Positions 46,712-55,052 of a DNA stretch of 64,000 nucleotides are shown here, one piece after another. The stretch comes from Pseudomonas sp. Fl4BN1 (lineage in GTDB: Bacteria; Pseudomonadota; Gammaproteobacteria; Pseudomonadales; Pseudomonadaceae), in NCBI RefSeq assembly GCF_009908285.1, contig NZ_JAAARM010000004.1, positions 248,001 to 312,000 on the forward strand. The letters run 5' to 3'. The notes beneath the pieces were generated by a model. It made no database searches. It had not been told where the DNA came from and was given only the letters and a program-made list of their open reading frames with translations. The number at the start of each line of letters is the position of its first letter. The first letter of the stretch is position 1. A program made the position numbers and the translations under genes.

Positions 46712-47308
46712 TCAAGGCTTGAGGTGATTGCGCTGGTAAGTGTGTTCACCCATCGCCGCAATCTGCCCTTCGATCAGGGCTTCGAACGGCCGCAACAAAG
46801 GCTCGAACGACAACGGAGCTTCCAGTACCTGCAAGGCCTGGACTATGGCTTCCAGGGTGGACAAGGCTCCAGGCCCCGGAGCCTTGCGCAACCGGTAGCG
46901 CGACTCCAGCACGGTCGCCAGGGTCACTCGCGGCAAGGCCGCCAGCAGCGGATTGTGGTGCAACAATTTGCGCGCCTTGCGCCAAGTGCCGTCTGGCACC
47001 ACCAACAGCAGCGGTTCATCCGACGCCGCATAAGCCTGCAACGGCTGGGCATCATCTGCCGGGAACAACAGGCGCGCCTGGTAACCCGGACGGTTGAGCA
47101 ACGCGGGTAAATCCTCGAACACTTCGCCGACGACCAACTCCGCATTGCTCAGGCCCAAAGCCGCCAGCCGCGCCGTATTCAGCGCGTGGTTGACCTCACT
47201 GGGATGCTGCAACAACAGCACTCGGGTACGACTGGACAGCTCCGGGATCAACAGGCAAAGGCAGTGTTTTTCGGGGCGCAGGCAGCGCTCACAGCGAATT
47301 CTCGACAT
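46712..47308 (-). CDS. DTW-domain tRNA aminocarboxypropyltransferase-like protein
   Basis: The 198-residue protein MSRIRCERCLRPEKHCLCLL has N-terminal zinc-like CxxC and CxC motifs (CERC, CLC) and the DTW region, here PDGTWRKARKLL. The family includes TapT, which makes acp3U47 in tRNA using S-adenosylmethionine. Two DTW paralogues exist in many gammaproteobacteria, so the exact target is uncertain. It begins 10 bases after the LysR stop. Confidence 0.88.
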   Translation of the reverse strand: MSRIRCERCLRPEKHCLCLLIPELSSRTRVLLLQHPSEVNHALNTARLAALGLSNAELVVGEVFEDLPALLNRPGYQARLLFPADDAQPLQAYAASDEPLLLVVPDGTWRKARKLLHHNPLLAALPRVTLATVLESRYRLRKAPGPGALSTLEAIVQALQVLEAPLSFEPLLRPFEALIEGQIAAMGEHTYQRNHLKP

Positions 47309-47317
47309 AGCGCCTCC

Positions 47318-48211
47318 TCAGGCCTGATTGAGCTGGGCTTTCAGCAGATCGCGAAAGGTCTGGATCAGCGGCTCACGACTGCGTCCGCGACGCACAATCA
47401 TCGAGAACGGCGCTTGATAGCCGAAGGTTGCCGGCAACAATACCCGCAAGTCGCCCTTATCGGCCCAGGCCTGGGCGTAATGCTCCGGCAAGTAGCCAAT
47501 GTAGGCGCCGGAAAGCACCAGAATCAGCTGTGCCTCCATGCTTTCCACCGTTGCCGCGCTGTGCTTGAAGCCATGCCGAGCCAATTCGGCCTGGCTCCAG
47601 TAGCCCCGGCCGACCATGCGCTGCTGGGTGATGACCTGCTCGGGAATGCGCCGCTCGTTGTACAGCGAATGCCGATTGCTGCAATACAGCCAGTGCTGCT
47701 CGCGGTACAGCGGCATGTACACCAGGCCGCTCATGCGCGTGGAGAAAGCGCCGATGGCCAGATCCAGGCGGTTGTCCTGCACCCCCAGTTGCAGTTCGTG
47801 GGGGCTCATCACCGACAGGTGCAAGTGTACCGCCGGATGTTCCTGGCTGTAGGCACCGATAGCTTCGGCGAACGGCAGGGCCTTGTCGCTGACGGTAGAG
47901 TCGATCACTCCGAGATTCAGGGTCCCGCGCAACTCGCCCTTGAGGGCTGCGGCGTACTGCTCGAAGCCTTCCAGCTCAGCCAACAGGCGCAGGGTTTCCT
48001 GGTGAAACAGCTCGCCCTTGCTGGTCAGGCTGAAACCGCCACGACCACGATGACAGAGCACCAGGCCCAGGGAGGCTTCCAACTGGCTCATGTAGGTGCT
48101 GATGGCCGAAGTCGAGAGATTGAGCTCGCGCTGGGCATTGGCGAATCCCTGATGTCGCACCACGCTGACGAAGATGCGTAATAGTTTCAGATCAGGTAAA
48201 GCGTTGGCCAT
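47318..48211 (-). CDS. LysR-family regulator, probable GbuR
   Basis: The 297-residue protein starts MANALPDLKLLRIFVSVVRH at 48211 and has an N-terminal helix-turn-helix (GFANAQRELNLSTSAISTYM) and a periplasmic-binding-type effector domain. It is divergent from a guanidinobutyrase-like gene, as gbuR is from gbuA in P. aeruginosa (PA1422/PA1421). By position it activates that gene in response to a guanidino compound. A candidate operator lies between them. The exact effector is inferred. Confidence 0.8.
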   Translation of the reverse strand: MANALPDLKLLRIFVSVVRHQGFANAQRELNLSTSAISTYMSQLEASLGLVLCHRGRGGFSLTSKGELFHQETLRLLAELEGFEQYAAALKGELRGTLNLGVIDSTVSDKALPFAEAIGAYSQEHPAVHLHLSVMSPHELQLGVQDNRLDLAIGAFSTRMSGLVYMPLYREQHWLYCSNRHSLYNERRIPEQVITQQRMVGRGYWSQAELARHGFKHSAATVESMEAQLILVLSGAYIGYLPEHYAQAWADKGDLRVLLPATFGYQAPFSMIVRRGRSREPLIQTFRDLLKAQLNQA

Positions 48212-48422
48212 GACAGGCTCCGGTAACAGGTGAAAAGACACCATCCCTGTGGCAAGAGCACTGGCTGCAACAGGGCAGCAATACCGTCCTGAGACACCCC
48301 AGCATTTTTCCAGCTCGAGCCCACAACCCTGATTGCGCGGGCTGCGCCACTGAGCGGGAGCACGCCCCCCGACCATAAAGGCTTTGGGGAACAGCGCGGG
48401 AGTCTAACGCGCCCACGGCCAA

Positions 48423-48444
48423 TAGTTTAGAAAAAACTGAACTA
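48423..48444. promoter_or_regulatory. Candidate LysR operator between gbuR-like and gbuA-like genes
   Basis: TAGTT-N12-AACTA, with a nested AGTTT/AACT, is an AT-rich imperfect dyad of the T-N11-A type, about 126 bases before the ureohydrolase start. The remaining gap (48212-48569) holds no gene. Confidence 0.45.
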
Positions 48445-48569
48445 AGTATTTGTTCGTAGCGATTCTTTCCCCGCACTACATTTCGCAGAATCAGCCCCAC
48501 TCGGTTGGCCGGGCAGGACCTGCTGCGCCGTCGACCCCATAAATATAAAACAACGATGAGGCCTATCCC

Positions 48570-49520
48570 GTGGACAAGATTCTCCACCAACCACTGGGCG
48601 GCAATGAAATGCCGCGCTTCGGCGGCATCGCCACCATGATGCGTCTTCCCCACTTGCAATCCGCTGCCGGCCTGGACGCTGCGTTCATCGGCATTCCCCT
48701 GGACATCGGTACCTCGCTGCGCGCCGGCACCCGTTTCGGCCCGCGGGAAATCCGCGCCGAATCGGTGATGATCCGTCCTTACAACATGGCGACCGGCGCG
48801 GCACCGTTCGACTCGCTGTCGGTGGCCGACATCGGCGACGTGGCAATCAACACCTTCAACCTGTTGGACGCGGTCCGCATCATCGAAGAAGCCTACGATG
48901 GCATTCTCGAACACAACGTGATTCCCCTGACCCTGGGCGGCGACCACACCATCACCTTGCCGATCCTGCGGGCCATCCACAAGAAACACGGCAAGGTCGG
49001 GCTGGTGCACATCGATGCCCACGCCGACGTCAACGAGCACATGTTCGGCGAGAAGATCGCCCACGGCACTACCTTCCGCCGTGCCGTGGAAGAAGGCCTG
49101 CTGGACTGCGACCGCGTGGTCCAGATCGGCCTGCGTGCCCAGGGCTATACCGCCGAAGACTTCAACTGGAGCCGCAAGCAAGGTTTCCGAGTGGTCCAGG
49201 CCGAAGAATGCTGGCACAAATCCCTGGAACCGCTGATGGCCGAAGTCCGCGAGAAAGTTGGCAACGGCCCGGTGTACCTGAGCTTCGACATCGACGGCAT
49301 CGACCCGGCCTGGGCCCCTGGCACCGGCACCCCGGAAATCGGTGGCCTGACCACGATTCAAGCCATCGAGATCGTCCGTGGCTGCCAGGGCCTGGACCTG
49401 GTGGGCTGCGACCTGGTGGAGGTCTCGCCGCCTTACGACACCACCGGCAACACCTCGCTGCTGGGCGCCAACCTGCTGTATGAAATGCTCTGCGTACTGC
49501 CCGGCGTGGCCCATCGCTGA
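48570..49520 (+). CDS. gbuA: Guanidinobutyrase/agmatinase-family ureohydrolase
   Basis: The 316-residue enzyme MDKILHQPLGGNEMPRFGGI hydrolyses a guanidino compound to urea and an amine. Manganese ligands are in LGGDHTITLP, HIDAHADVNE and SFDIDGIDPAWAPGTGTPE. The sequence and context (LysR gene divergent, sodium symporter downstream) match the P. aeruginosa gbu locus, so 4-guanidinobutyrate is the likely substrate. Agmatine or guanidinopropionate paralogues are close in sequence and cannot be ruled out. Confidence 0.85.
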   Translation: MDKILHQPLGGNEMPRFGGIATMMRLPHLQSAAGLDAAFIGIPLDIGTSLRAGTRFGPREIRAESVMIRPYNMATGAAPFDSLSVADIGDVAINTFNLLDAVRIIEEAYDGILEHNVIPLTLGGDHTITLPILRAIHKKHGKVGLVHIDAHADVNEHMFGEKIAHGTTFRRAVEEGLLDCDRVVQIGLRAQGYTAEDFNWSRKQGFRVVQAEECWHKSLEPLMAEVREKVGNGPVYLSFDIDGIDPAWAPGTGTPEIGGLTTIQAIEIVRGCQGLDLVGCDLVEVSPPYDTTGNTSLLGANLLYEMLCVLPGVAHR

Positions 49521-49915
49521 GTCCCGGCCATGACCGAGCACGAGCATATGCCTCGCGCCGCCAGGCCGTTTTCGGCACTCAGTGCCGCTACCAGCTTCAT
49601 CTTTACCCCGTCCTCGGTTGCTGTTGCGCAATGCCCAGAAGGCATTAGCCGGCCCGATGACGGGCTACGGATGGTTCCGAGGTGCTGTGGTGCACCTCGA
49701 ACAACGCCGTCGTCCGCCCACAAGGGGACGTCGTCGGGTTGACTCATGACGCAGCCACGAAGCTGCGCATGCAAGGGGAGCAAGACTTCAGCCAGGAACG
49801 CGAGACCCTTGGGTCTTGCACAAAACAACAAGGCCTCTGGCTGGCCTGTCACAACTATTTGTCCGCTATGCCGGAAGGGCTGCCACCCCCTTAGCCAATG
49901 TGATCGGAGCAGATC
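49521..49915. other. Structured non-coding or degenerate stretch
   Basis: Short frames here have no family match that I recognise. Several hairpins occur in a row: GAGGTGC/GCACCTC (about 49680-49700), CGCAGC/GCTGCG (about 49751-49768) and AGACCC/GGGTCT (about 49800-49818). In P. aeruginosa this position holds the small gene PA1420, so it could be decayed coding sequence or a leader RNA. Confidence 0.35.
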
Positions 49916-50131
49916 ATGAATAACAACAAAGAAAAAAGCCTCAGCCACATCGCAACCAGCGGGATCGGACCGATCCTCGAGCACAAGCGCGGCACCAGGC
50001 CTTGCGACCTGTTTCGCCTGACCTTCGGCCTGCCCAGCACGGCCATCGACACCCTCAAAGCGACGCACTCCAGCATCGCCAGCCGCAGGCTCAGCGGGCT
50101 GCTGGCGGGGCGCGCACTGCTGCCCGGATAA
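49916..50131 (+). pseudogene. Remnant of a second permease (NCS1/PA1419-like N-terminus)
   Basis: The frame MNNNKEKSLSHIATSGIGPI continues LEHKRGTRPCDLFRLTFG, which resembles the N-terminus of cytosine-permease-type carriers (IPEDKR...DLFRLTFGAN), then diverges into 35 unrelated residues and stops after 71. P. aeruginosa has such a transporter (PA1419) exactly between gbuA and the symporter PA1418. The gene here is probably the stump left by a large internal deletion. It has its own GGAG site. Confidence 0.5.
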
Positions 50132-50263
50132 CCTCCTGGAGCCGCCGGCCCCGCGATAGAGCCCTTGAGTCCTGCAGAGGATTCAACCCCGCCTCCGCTG
50201 AGTAGCCAGCCCCTGCATGAACCGTTTGTTTCACATAAAAAAGATAATCGGAGACACGCCACC

Positions 50264-51643
50264 ATGGCTTTAGATCTATTCGTCGTACTCATCTATGCCG
50301 CCGGCATGCTCGTGCTCGGCTACTACGGCATGCGCAAGGCCAAGACCCACGAGGACTACCTGGTGGCCGGCCGCAATCTGGGCCCGACCCTGTACATGGG
50401 CACCATGGCCGCCACCGTACTGGGTGGTGCGTCCACCGTCGGCACCGTACGCCTGGGCTACGTCCACGGCATCTCCGGGTTCTGGCTCTGCGCCGCGCTG
50501 GGCGCGGGGATCATTGCCCTGAACCTGCTGCTGGCCAAGCCGCTGCTCAAGCTGCGCATCTTCACCGTCACCCAGGTCCTGGAAAAGCGCTACAACCCCA
50601 TGGCTCGCCAGGCCAGTGCGGTGATCATGCTGGCCTACGCACTGATGATCGGAGTGACCTCGATCCTCGCCATCGGCACTGTGCTGCAAGTACTGTTCGG
50701 CCTGCCATTCTGGATCTCGGTGTTGCTGGGCGGCGGCGTGGTCGTGGTCTATTCGGCAATCGGCGGCATGTGGTCGCTGACCCTGACCGACATCGTCCAG
50801 TTCGTGATCAAGACCGTCGGCCTGATGTTCATCCTGCTGCCGATCTGCCTGTACCGCGTAGGTGGCTGGGATCAACTGGTAGCCAAGCTGCCGGCGTCCA
50901 ACTTCAGCTTCACCACCATCGGCTGGGACACCATCATCACCTACTTCATGATCTACTTCTTCGGCATCCTGATCGGCCAGGACATCTGGCAGCGGGTGTT
51001 CACCGCCAAGACCGAGAAAGTCGCGAAGTATGCCGGCACCCTGGCGGGCGTCTACTGCATCCTCTATGGCCTGGTTTGCGCACTGATCGGCATGGCCGCC
51101 CACGTCCTGCTGCCGGACCTGGACAACGTCAACAACGCCTTCGCCGCCATCGTCAAAGCCTCGCTGCCAGACGGCATCCGTGGCCTGGTGATTGCTGCCG
51201 CCCTGGCCGCCATGATGTCCACCGCCAGCGCCGGCCTGTTGGCAGCCTCCACCACCCTGACCGAAGACCTGCTGCCAAGACTGCGCGGCGGCAAACAGTC
51301 GAGCCTGGGAATCAACCGCCTGTTCACCTTTCTCACCGGCATCGTGGTCCTGGCCATCGCCCTGGTAGTCAACGACGTGATCAGTGCCCTGACCCTGGCC
51401 TACAACCTGCTAGTGGGCGGCATGCTGATTCCGCTGATCGGCGCGATCTTCTGGAAGCGCGCCACCACCGCCGGCGCCATCACCAGCATGGGCCTGGGCT
51501 TCGTTACCGCTCTGGTGTTCATGTTCAAGGACGGCCTGGACGCCAACACGCCGATCTACTACAGCCTGGCCGTGGGCCTGGTGAGTTTTGTGGTGGTCAG
51601 CCTGCTGTCTCGGCGCCCGGCGCCTCTTGCCAATGCGATCTGA
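50264..51643 (+). CDS. Sodium:solute symporter (SSS family) of the gbu locus
   Basis: The 459-residue protein MALDLFVVLIYAAGMLVLGY has 12-13 membrane helices. SSS signatures are FVVLIYAAGMLVLGYYGMRK, DYLVAGRNLGPTLYMGTMAA and MMSTASAGLLAASTTLTEDL. It lies 743 bases downstream of the ureohydrolase and probably imports its guanidino substrate or a related compound. The start has CGGAGACACGCCACC upstream. A strong terminator follows. Confidence 0.9.
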   Translation: MALDLFVVLIYAAGMLVLGYYGMRKAKTHEDYLVAGRNLGPTLYMGTMAATVLGGASTVGTVRLGYVHGISGFWLCAALGAGIIALNLLLAKPLLKLRIFTVTQVLEKRYNPMARQASAVIMLAYALMIGVTSILAIGTVLQVLFGLPFWISVLLGGGVVVVYSAIGGMWSLTLTDIVQFVIKTVGLMFILLPICLYRVGGWDQLVAKLPASNFSFTTIGWDTIITYFMIYFFGILIGQDIWQRVFTAKTEKVAKYAGTLAGVYCILYGLVCALIGMAAHVLLPDLDNVNNAFAAIVKASLPDGIRGLVIAAALAAMMSTASAGLLAASTTLTEDLLPRLRGGKQSSLGINRLFTFLTGIVVLAIALVVNDVISALTLAYNLLVGGMLIPLIGAIFWKRATTAGAITSMGLGFVTALVFMFKDGLDANTPIYYSLAVGLVSFVVVSLLSRRPAPLANAI

Positions 51644-51674
51644 CCTGAGGTCGGATGCCTGAAGCTTTTCTTCG

Positions 51675-51710
51675 ACGGTTGCGGCGTCGGTGGCCGCAGC
51701 CGTTTTTTTT
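51675..51710 (+). terminator. Rho-independent terminator after the symporter
   Basis: ACGGTTGCGGC pairs with GCCGCAGCCGT (11-base arms, one G/A mismatch), followed by eight T. It lies 31 bases after the stop. The rest of 51644-51948 holds no gene. Confidence 0.9.
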
Positions 51711-51948
51711 CGTCGGTAGAAAAGTCTCACGGCGCAGTTGACGGGGCCTCCAGCCCCAACCCTGCCACCCTTGAAGGGACGAATGGTCACCGCATGGGGA
51801 AAAAACCTGTGCTGTACTCTGTTTCAGCGACGACTGTTCCTGCAGGAGAACAGTACAAGGATCGCTGGCAGCCTCAATGCGCGCTATCGCTTCACCCTTG
51901 GACGGGGTCATAAAACAACAAGAACCTCTACCCTGCCCTGAGGTGTTT

Positions 51949-52215
51949 ATGGACCGTTTCGACATCCAACAAAGCATCCGCCACGCCATCGAGGCGCAGA
52001 TGGCCTTGAAATGGTCGATTCCATCCTGCCAGGCCCTCAGCAACGATACTTACTCACTGGACTTGAAGGCCCTGCTGCATAGCCTGGAATGCGAGTTCAA
52101 CGTCAGGCTCGACCCCGAGCACGACTTGTACTGGATCAGCTCCATCAACGACCTCAGTCAATTCATCCTGGAAAAAACCCGCCGCCACGAGCCACACCCC
52201 TCCCGCCAGACATGA
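51949..52215 (+). CDS. Acyl-carrier-like small protein, carrier Ser retained
   Basis: The 88-residue helical protein MDRFDIQQSIRHAIEAQMAL aligns with acyl carrier proteins: YSLDLKALLHSLECEFNVRL matches [20 protein letters not shown] of ACP, with Ser36 at the phosphopantetheine site. The usual preceding Asp is Tyr. The C-terminal ISSINDLSQFILEK fits helix IV. It lies 25 bases before a second ACP-like gene. Whether Ser36 is modified is unknown, and no synthase or ligase gene is adjacent. Confidence 0.65.
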   Translation: MDRFDIQQSIRHAIEAQMALKWSIPSCQALSNDTYSLDLKALLHSLECEFNVRLDPEHDLYWISSINDLSQFILEKTRRHEPHPSRQT

Positions 52216-52240
52216 CTGCCTGAGCCTGCGGGGCTGGCTG

Positions 52241-52501
52241 ATGAAGCGCACCGAAGCGCGTCAGGCCGTGTACTCACTCATCCGCCAATGGCTGGGTGAG
52301 CGCACTTGCCTGGACGACTGCAGCCGCCTGCAAGCGCTAGGACTGGACAAGGGTGATATCGAAGAGATGCTTTGGCGCCTGGAGGACAGGTTTGATCTAT
52401 GCGTCCCGGCCCTTGAAGAACAACGAGGAATCAGCACCGCGGAGAGTGTCCACGACCTGATCGAATGGCTGCTGGAAATGTCCCGGCAAAACGAGGATTG
52501 A
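52241..52501 (+). CDS. Acyl-carrier-like small protein lacking the carrier Ser
   Basis: The 86-residue protein MKRTEARQAVYSLIRQWLGE shares the ACP fold pattern: LQALGLDKGDIEEMLWRLED RF-type helix II, then ISTAESVHDLIEWLLEM. The DSL of true ACPs is replaced by DKGD, so the phosphopantetheine-bearing serine is missing. It probably acts as a non-acylated partner or dimer mate of the gene just upstream. The function is unknown. Confidence 0.65.
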   Translation: MKRTEARQAVYSLIRQWLGERTCLDDCSRLQALGLDKGDIEEMLWRLEDRFDLCVPALEEQRGISTAESVHDLIEWLLEMSRQNED

Positions 52502-52551
52502 CCCGATAACCTCGGACCTATGGTCCAGCACCTCGTTGTCAGGAAAGCCAA

Positions 52552-52582
52552 GCGAGAGCCGGAGTCTGGACTCCGCTCTCGC
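52552..52582. terminator. Strong hairpin between convergent small genes
   Basis: GCGAGAGC-C-GGAGTC pairs with GACTCCGCTCTCGC (14 pairs, one bulged C, very tight loop) between the ACP-like gene and the PA1414-like gene, which converge on it. There is no U-run on either side. It could stop transcription from both directions or be the 3' hairpin of a small RNA. Confidence 0.45.
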
Positions 52583-52588
52583 GTCAGC

Positions 52589-52717
52589 TCAACGACGGCG
52601 TTGCCGACGGCGCCGCAGCTCTTCGTCGGTAGGAATCGGCACCGGTTGCAGCGGTGGCTCGATCAGGCCCAGTGCGACGCCAAGGTCGTGTAGCCAGCTT
52701 TGCAGTTTGTCTTTCAT
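52589..52717 (-). CDS. PA1414-family small protein (42 aa)
   Basis: The frame MKDKLQSWLHDLGVALGLIE runs through PPLQPVPIPTDEELRRRRQR to RR. It has a short amphipathic helix and then a very basic tail, and a TGAGGGGGCACT region precedes the ATG. It resembles what I remember of the PA1414 family. The neighbourhood agrees: gbu genes (PA1418-PA1422) on one side and a LysR gene (PA1413) on the other. In P. aeruginosa the PA1414 transcript is the small RNA SicX. No Anr box (TTGAT-N4-ATCAA) was found here. Confidence 0.6.
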   Translation of the reverse strand: MKDKLQSWLHDLGVALGLIEPPLQPVPIPTDEELRRRRQRRR

Positions 52718-52850
52718 AGTGCCCCCTCAGGGTCGTGCCGAGCAGCGATACTGTGCCGCCTTCAGCAGATGATAGCCCTAACTTTTCCACCGCGCAGCCC
52801 TGCAATAGCAATGAACTGTTACTGGATTTAGGCAAATCGGCCATGGGTAT

Positions 52851-53744
52851 TCAGCCCATGGCATGCAGCGGCTGCGCGCCGTTCCCGCCAGCGCCCTGCT
52901 GCAGCTCGATCCAGGCATTGAGATTGGCCCCGAGCATGCCCTTGCGCCACATCAGCCAGGTAGTGGCATGGGCGAACGGCTCGGCCAGCGCATGCACCGC
53001 TACACTCTCGCGACCCGGCAGGCTGTCGAGCATCGACTGGGCCATCAACGCCACCCCGGAGCCGGCGATCACGCAGGCCAGCATGCCCTGATAGGACTCG
53101 ATCTCCATCGCCCGCCCCATGACCGCATGGTAATGGGCAAACCACGACTCCAGGCGCATGCGATAGGAACAGCCTTGGCGAAAAGTGAACACCGAGCGCC
53201 CCTCAACATCCCGGGCGGTGCGCACCGGAGGGTGATCGGCCTCGCTGATCAGCACCAGGGTTTCATCACACAAAGGCACGCCATCCAGCCCCGCCAACTG
53301 CAGCGGCCCATCCACCAGGGCCGCGTCCAGGCGACCGGTGAGCAGCCCTTCCAACAGCTCGCCACTGGGCCCGGACTGCACCTGCAGGTTCACCGCCGGA
53401 TAGGCCCGGTGGTAGCGCGCCAACAGTTCCGGCAAATGAATCGCCGCGGTGCTATACATGGTCCCCAAGACAAAATCCCCCGCTGGCTGACCGCCCTGCA
53501 CCGCGGCATGGGCCTCGTCGTGCAGGGCAAACAGGCGCCCGGCGTAATCCAGCAACACCTTGCCCGCCGGCGACAACTGCAGGCGCTGGCGCTCGCGCAG
53601 GAACAGCTCGACCCCCAGTTGCTCTTCGAGCTGCTTGAGCCGTGTCGAGAGATTCGACGGCACCCGATGCAGCCGCTCAGCAGCCCGGGTGATAGAGCCT
53701 TCTTCGGCTACGGCCTGGAAAATGCGCAGTTGGCTGAACTCCAT
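52851..53744 (-). CDS. LysR-family transcriptional regulator (PA1413-like position)
   Basis: The 297-residue protein MEFSQLRIFQAVAEEGSITR has an N-terminal helix-turn-helix (ITRAAERLHRVPSNLSTRLK) and a full effector domain. It is divergent from a YbfB-type MFS gene 104 bases away, the most likely target, and upstream of the small PA1414-like gene on the same strand. The effector is unknown. The start at 53744 is preceded by TTGGAGAATGGT. Confidence 0.9.
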   Translation of the reverse strand: MEFSQLRIFQAVAEEGSITRAAERLHRVPSNLSTRLKQLEEQLGVELFLRERQRLQLSPAGKVLLDYAGRLFALHDEAHAAVQGGQPAGDFVLGTMYSTAAIHLPELLARYHRAYPAVNLQVQSGPSGELLEGLLTGRLDAALVDGPLQLAGLDGVPLCDETLVLISEADHPPVRTARDVEGRSVFTFRQGCSYRMRLESWFAHYHAVMGRAMEIESYQGMLACVIAGSGVALMAQSMLDSLPGRESVAVHALAEPFAHATTWLMWRKGMLGANLNAWIELQQGAGGNGAQPLHAMG

Positions 53745-53848
53745 ACCATTCTCCAAAACTGAACAAGTTACTCAGTATTATTCATTTTTAAAGAATTTCA
53801 ATCAGCCCTAGCCTGGCGGTCATTGTCCTTGCCGATGGAAAACCGAGC

Positions 53849-55009
53849 ATGTCTCCCCTACTGCGCTTACTCGCCAGTTTCATTGCCCTGATGATGGCCA
53901 TGGGTATTGGTCGTTTCGCCCTGACGCCACAACTGCCGCACTTGATCAGCGAAGGCCTGGTCGACCTGACCGCTGCCGGACTGATCGCCGCGGCCAACTA
54001 CCTGGGCTACCTCATCGGGGCGCTGGACGCCATGTTCGCCCGACGCCCGACCCAGGTGCGCAAGCGCCTGCTGGGAGGCCTGTGGCTATGCGTACTGCTG
54101 ACCCTGGCCTCGTTCTGGGCCCAGGGCTTCTGGGCACATCTGCTGCTGCGTTTCGGCACTGGGGTGGCCAGTGCCTGGGTGCTGGTGATGATCACTGCCC
54201 TGAGCCAGCCCCTGGCCCTGGCTGCTGGTCGGCCACGCCTGGGGGCCCTGGTGTTTGCCGGTCCGGGGCTGGGCATCATGCTCACTGGCCTGCTGGCCTT
54301 GGGGGCCAACGCGCTGGGGCAGAGCTCCGCCAACCTGTGGTTGCTGTATGCCGGTGTCGCCTTGCTGATGTTGCTGGTGATCCTGCCGATACTGCCGCAG
54401 GCCCAGACAACGCTCAGTCCCACCCGGCAAAACGCCTCACCAAATGAGCAGAGCGTGTGGCGCCTCGGGCTGGTCTATGGCCTGTATGGCGTGGGTTACA
54501 TCATCCCCGCGACCTTCCTCTCGCAGATGGCCAACGTACGCTTTCAGGGCCAGTGGCAAGCCGATCTGTTCTGGCCCGCCTTCGGCCTGGCCGCTGCCCT
54601 GGGTGTCGCCCTGGTCAGCCTGCGCCGAAATACCCCAGGCAGTACCCGCCAATGGTTGATCGCAACCTTGTGGCTACAGGCCCTCGGGGTTTTCGCCTGC
54701 CTGCTGGGCAGTGGCCTGGGGCTGGTGCTGGGTGTATTGCTCTGTGGCACGCCATTTCTGGCCTGCATGCAACTGGTCATGCAGCGCTCCCGGGAACTGG
54801 CGCCACAATCAGCCCAACGCAATGCCGGCCTGCTCACTGCCTGCTTCGCCGTGGGCCAGTTGAGCGGTCCATTGCTGGCAGCCCTGAGTAGCCACATCAG
54901 CGGCAACCTGCAACTGGCCCTGATGCTGGCAGGATGTGGTTTGTTGATCAGTGGCGGATTGCTGTGGCAACAACGGCCAGTGCCGCAGCACTGCGCAGCG
55001 CTGCCATGA
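53849..55009 (+). CDS. MFS transporter (YbfB/YjiJ family)
   Basis: The 386-residue membrane protein MSPLLRLLASFIALMMAMGI shows the family signature MGIGRFALTPQLPHLISEGL and AANYLGYLIGALDAMF, and about 12 helices. The substrate is unknown. LysR-controlled export of small metabolites is typical of this group, and the LysR gene is divergent. The stop is followed 43 bases later by a convergent DMT gene. Confidence 0.88.
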   Translation: MSPLLRLLASFIALMMAMGIGRFALTPQLPHLISEGLVDLTAAGLIAAANYLGYLIGALDAMFARRPTQVRKRLLGGLWLCVLLTLASFWAQGFWAHLLLRFGTGVASAWVLVMITALSQPLALAAGRPRLGALVFAGPGLGIMLTGLLALGANALGQSSANLWLLYAGVALLMLLVILPILPQAQTTLSPTRQNASPNEQSVWRLGLVYGLYGVGYIIPATFLSQMANVRFQGQWQADLFWPAFGLAAALGVALVSLRRNTPGSTRQWLIATLWLQALGVFACLLGSGLGLVLGVLLCGTPFLACMQLVMQRSRELAPQSAQRNAGLLTACFAVGQLSGPLLAALSSHISGNLQLALMLAGCGLLISGGLLWQQRPVPQHCAALP

Positions 55010-55052
55010 GTGCATCGGTCGCAGCCCCCCCGCCGAGGAGAACCGCGGCTCG

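Noticed and set aside
49521..49900. Possible guanidine riboswitch before the symporter
   Set aside because: A GGTTCCGAGG piece resembles the ykkC core, but the downstream ACGGCGGGAC-type core is missing.
52717..52850. Anr box upstream of the PA1414-like gene
   Set aside because: No TTGAT-N4-ATCAA or close variant was found in the region.
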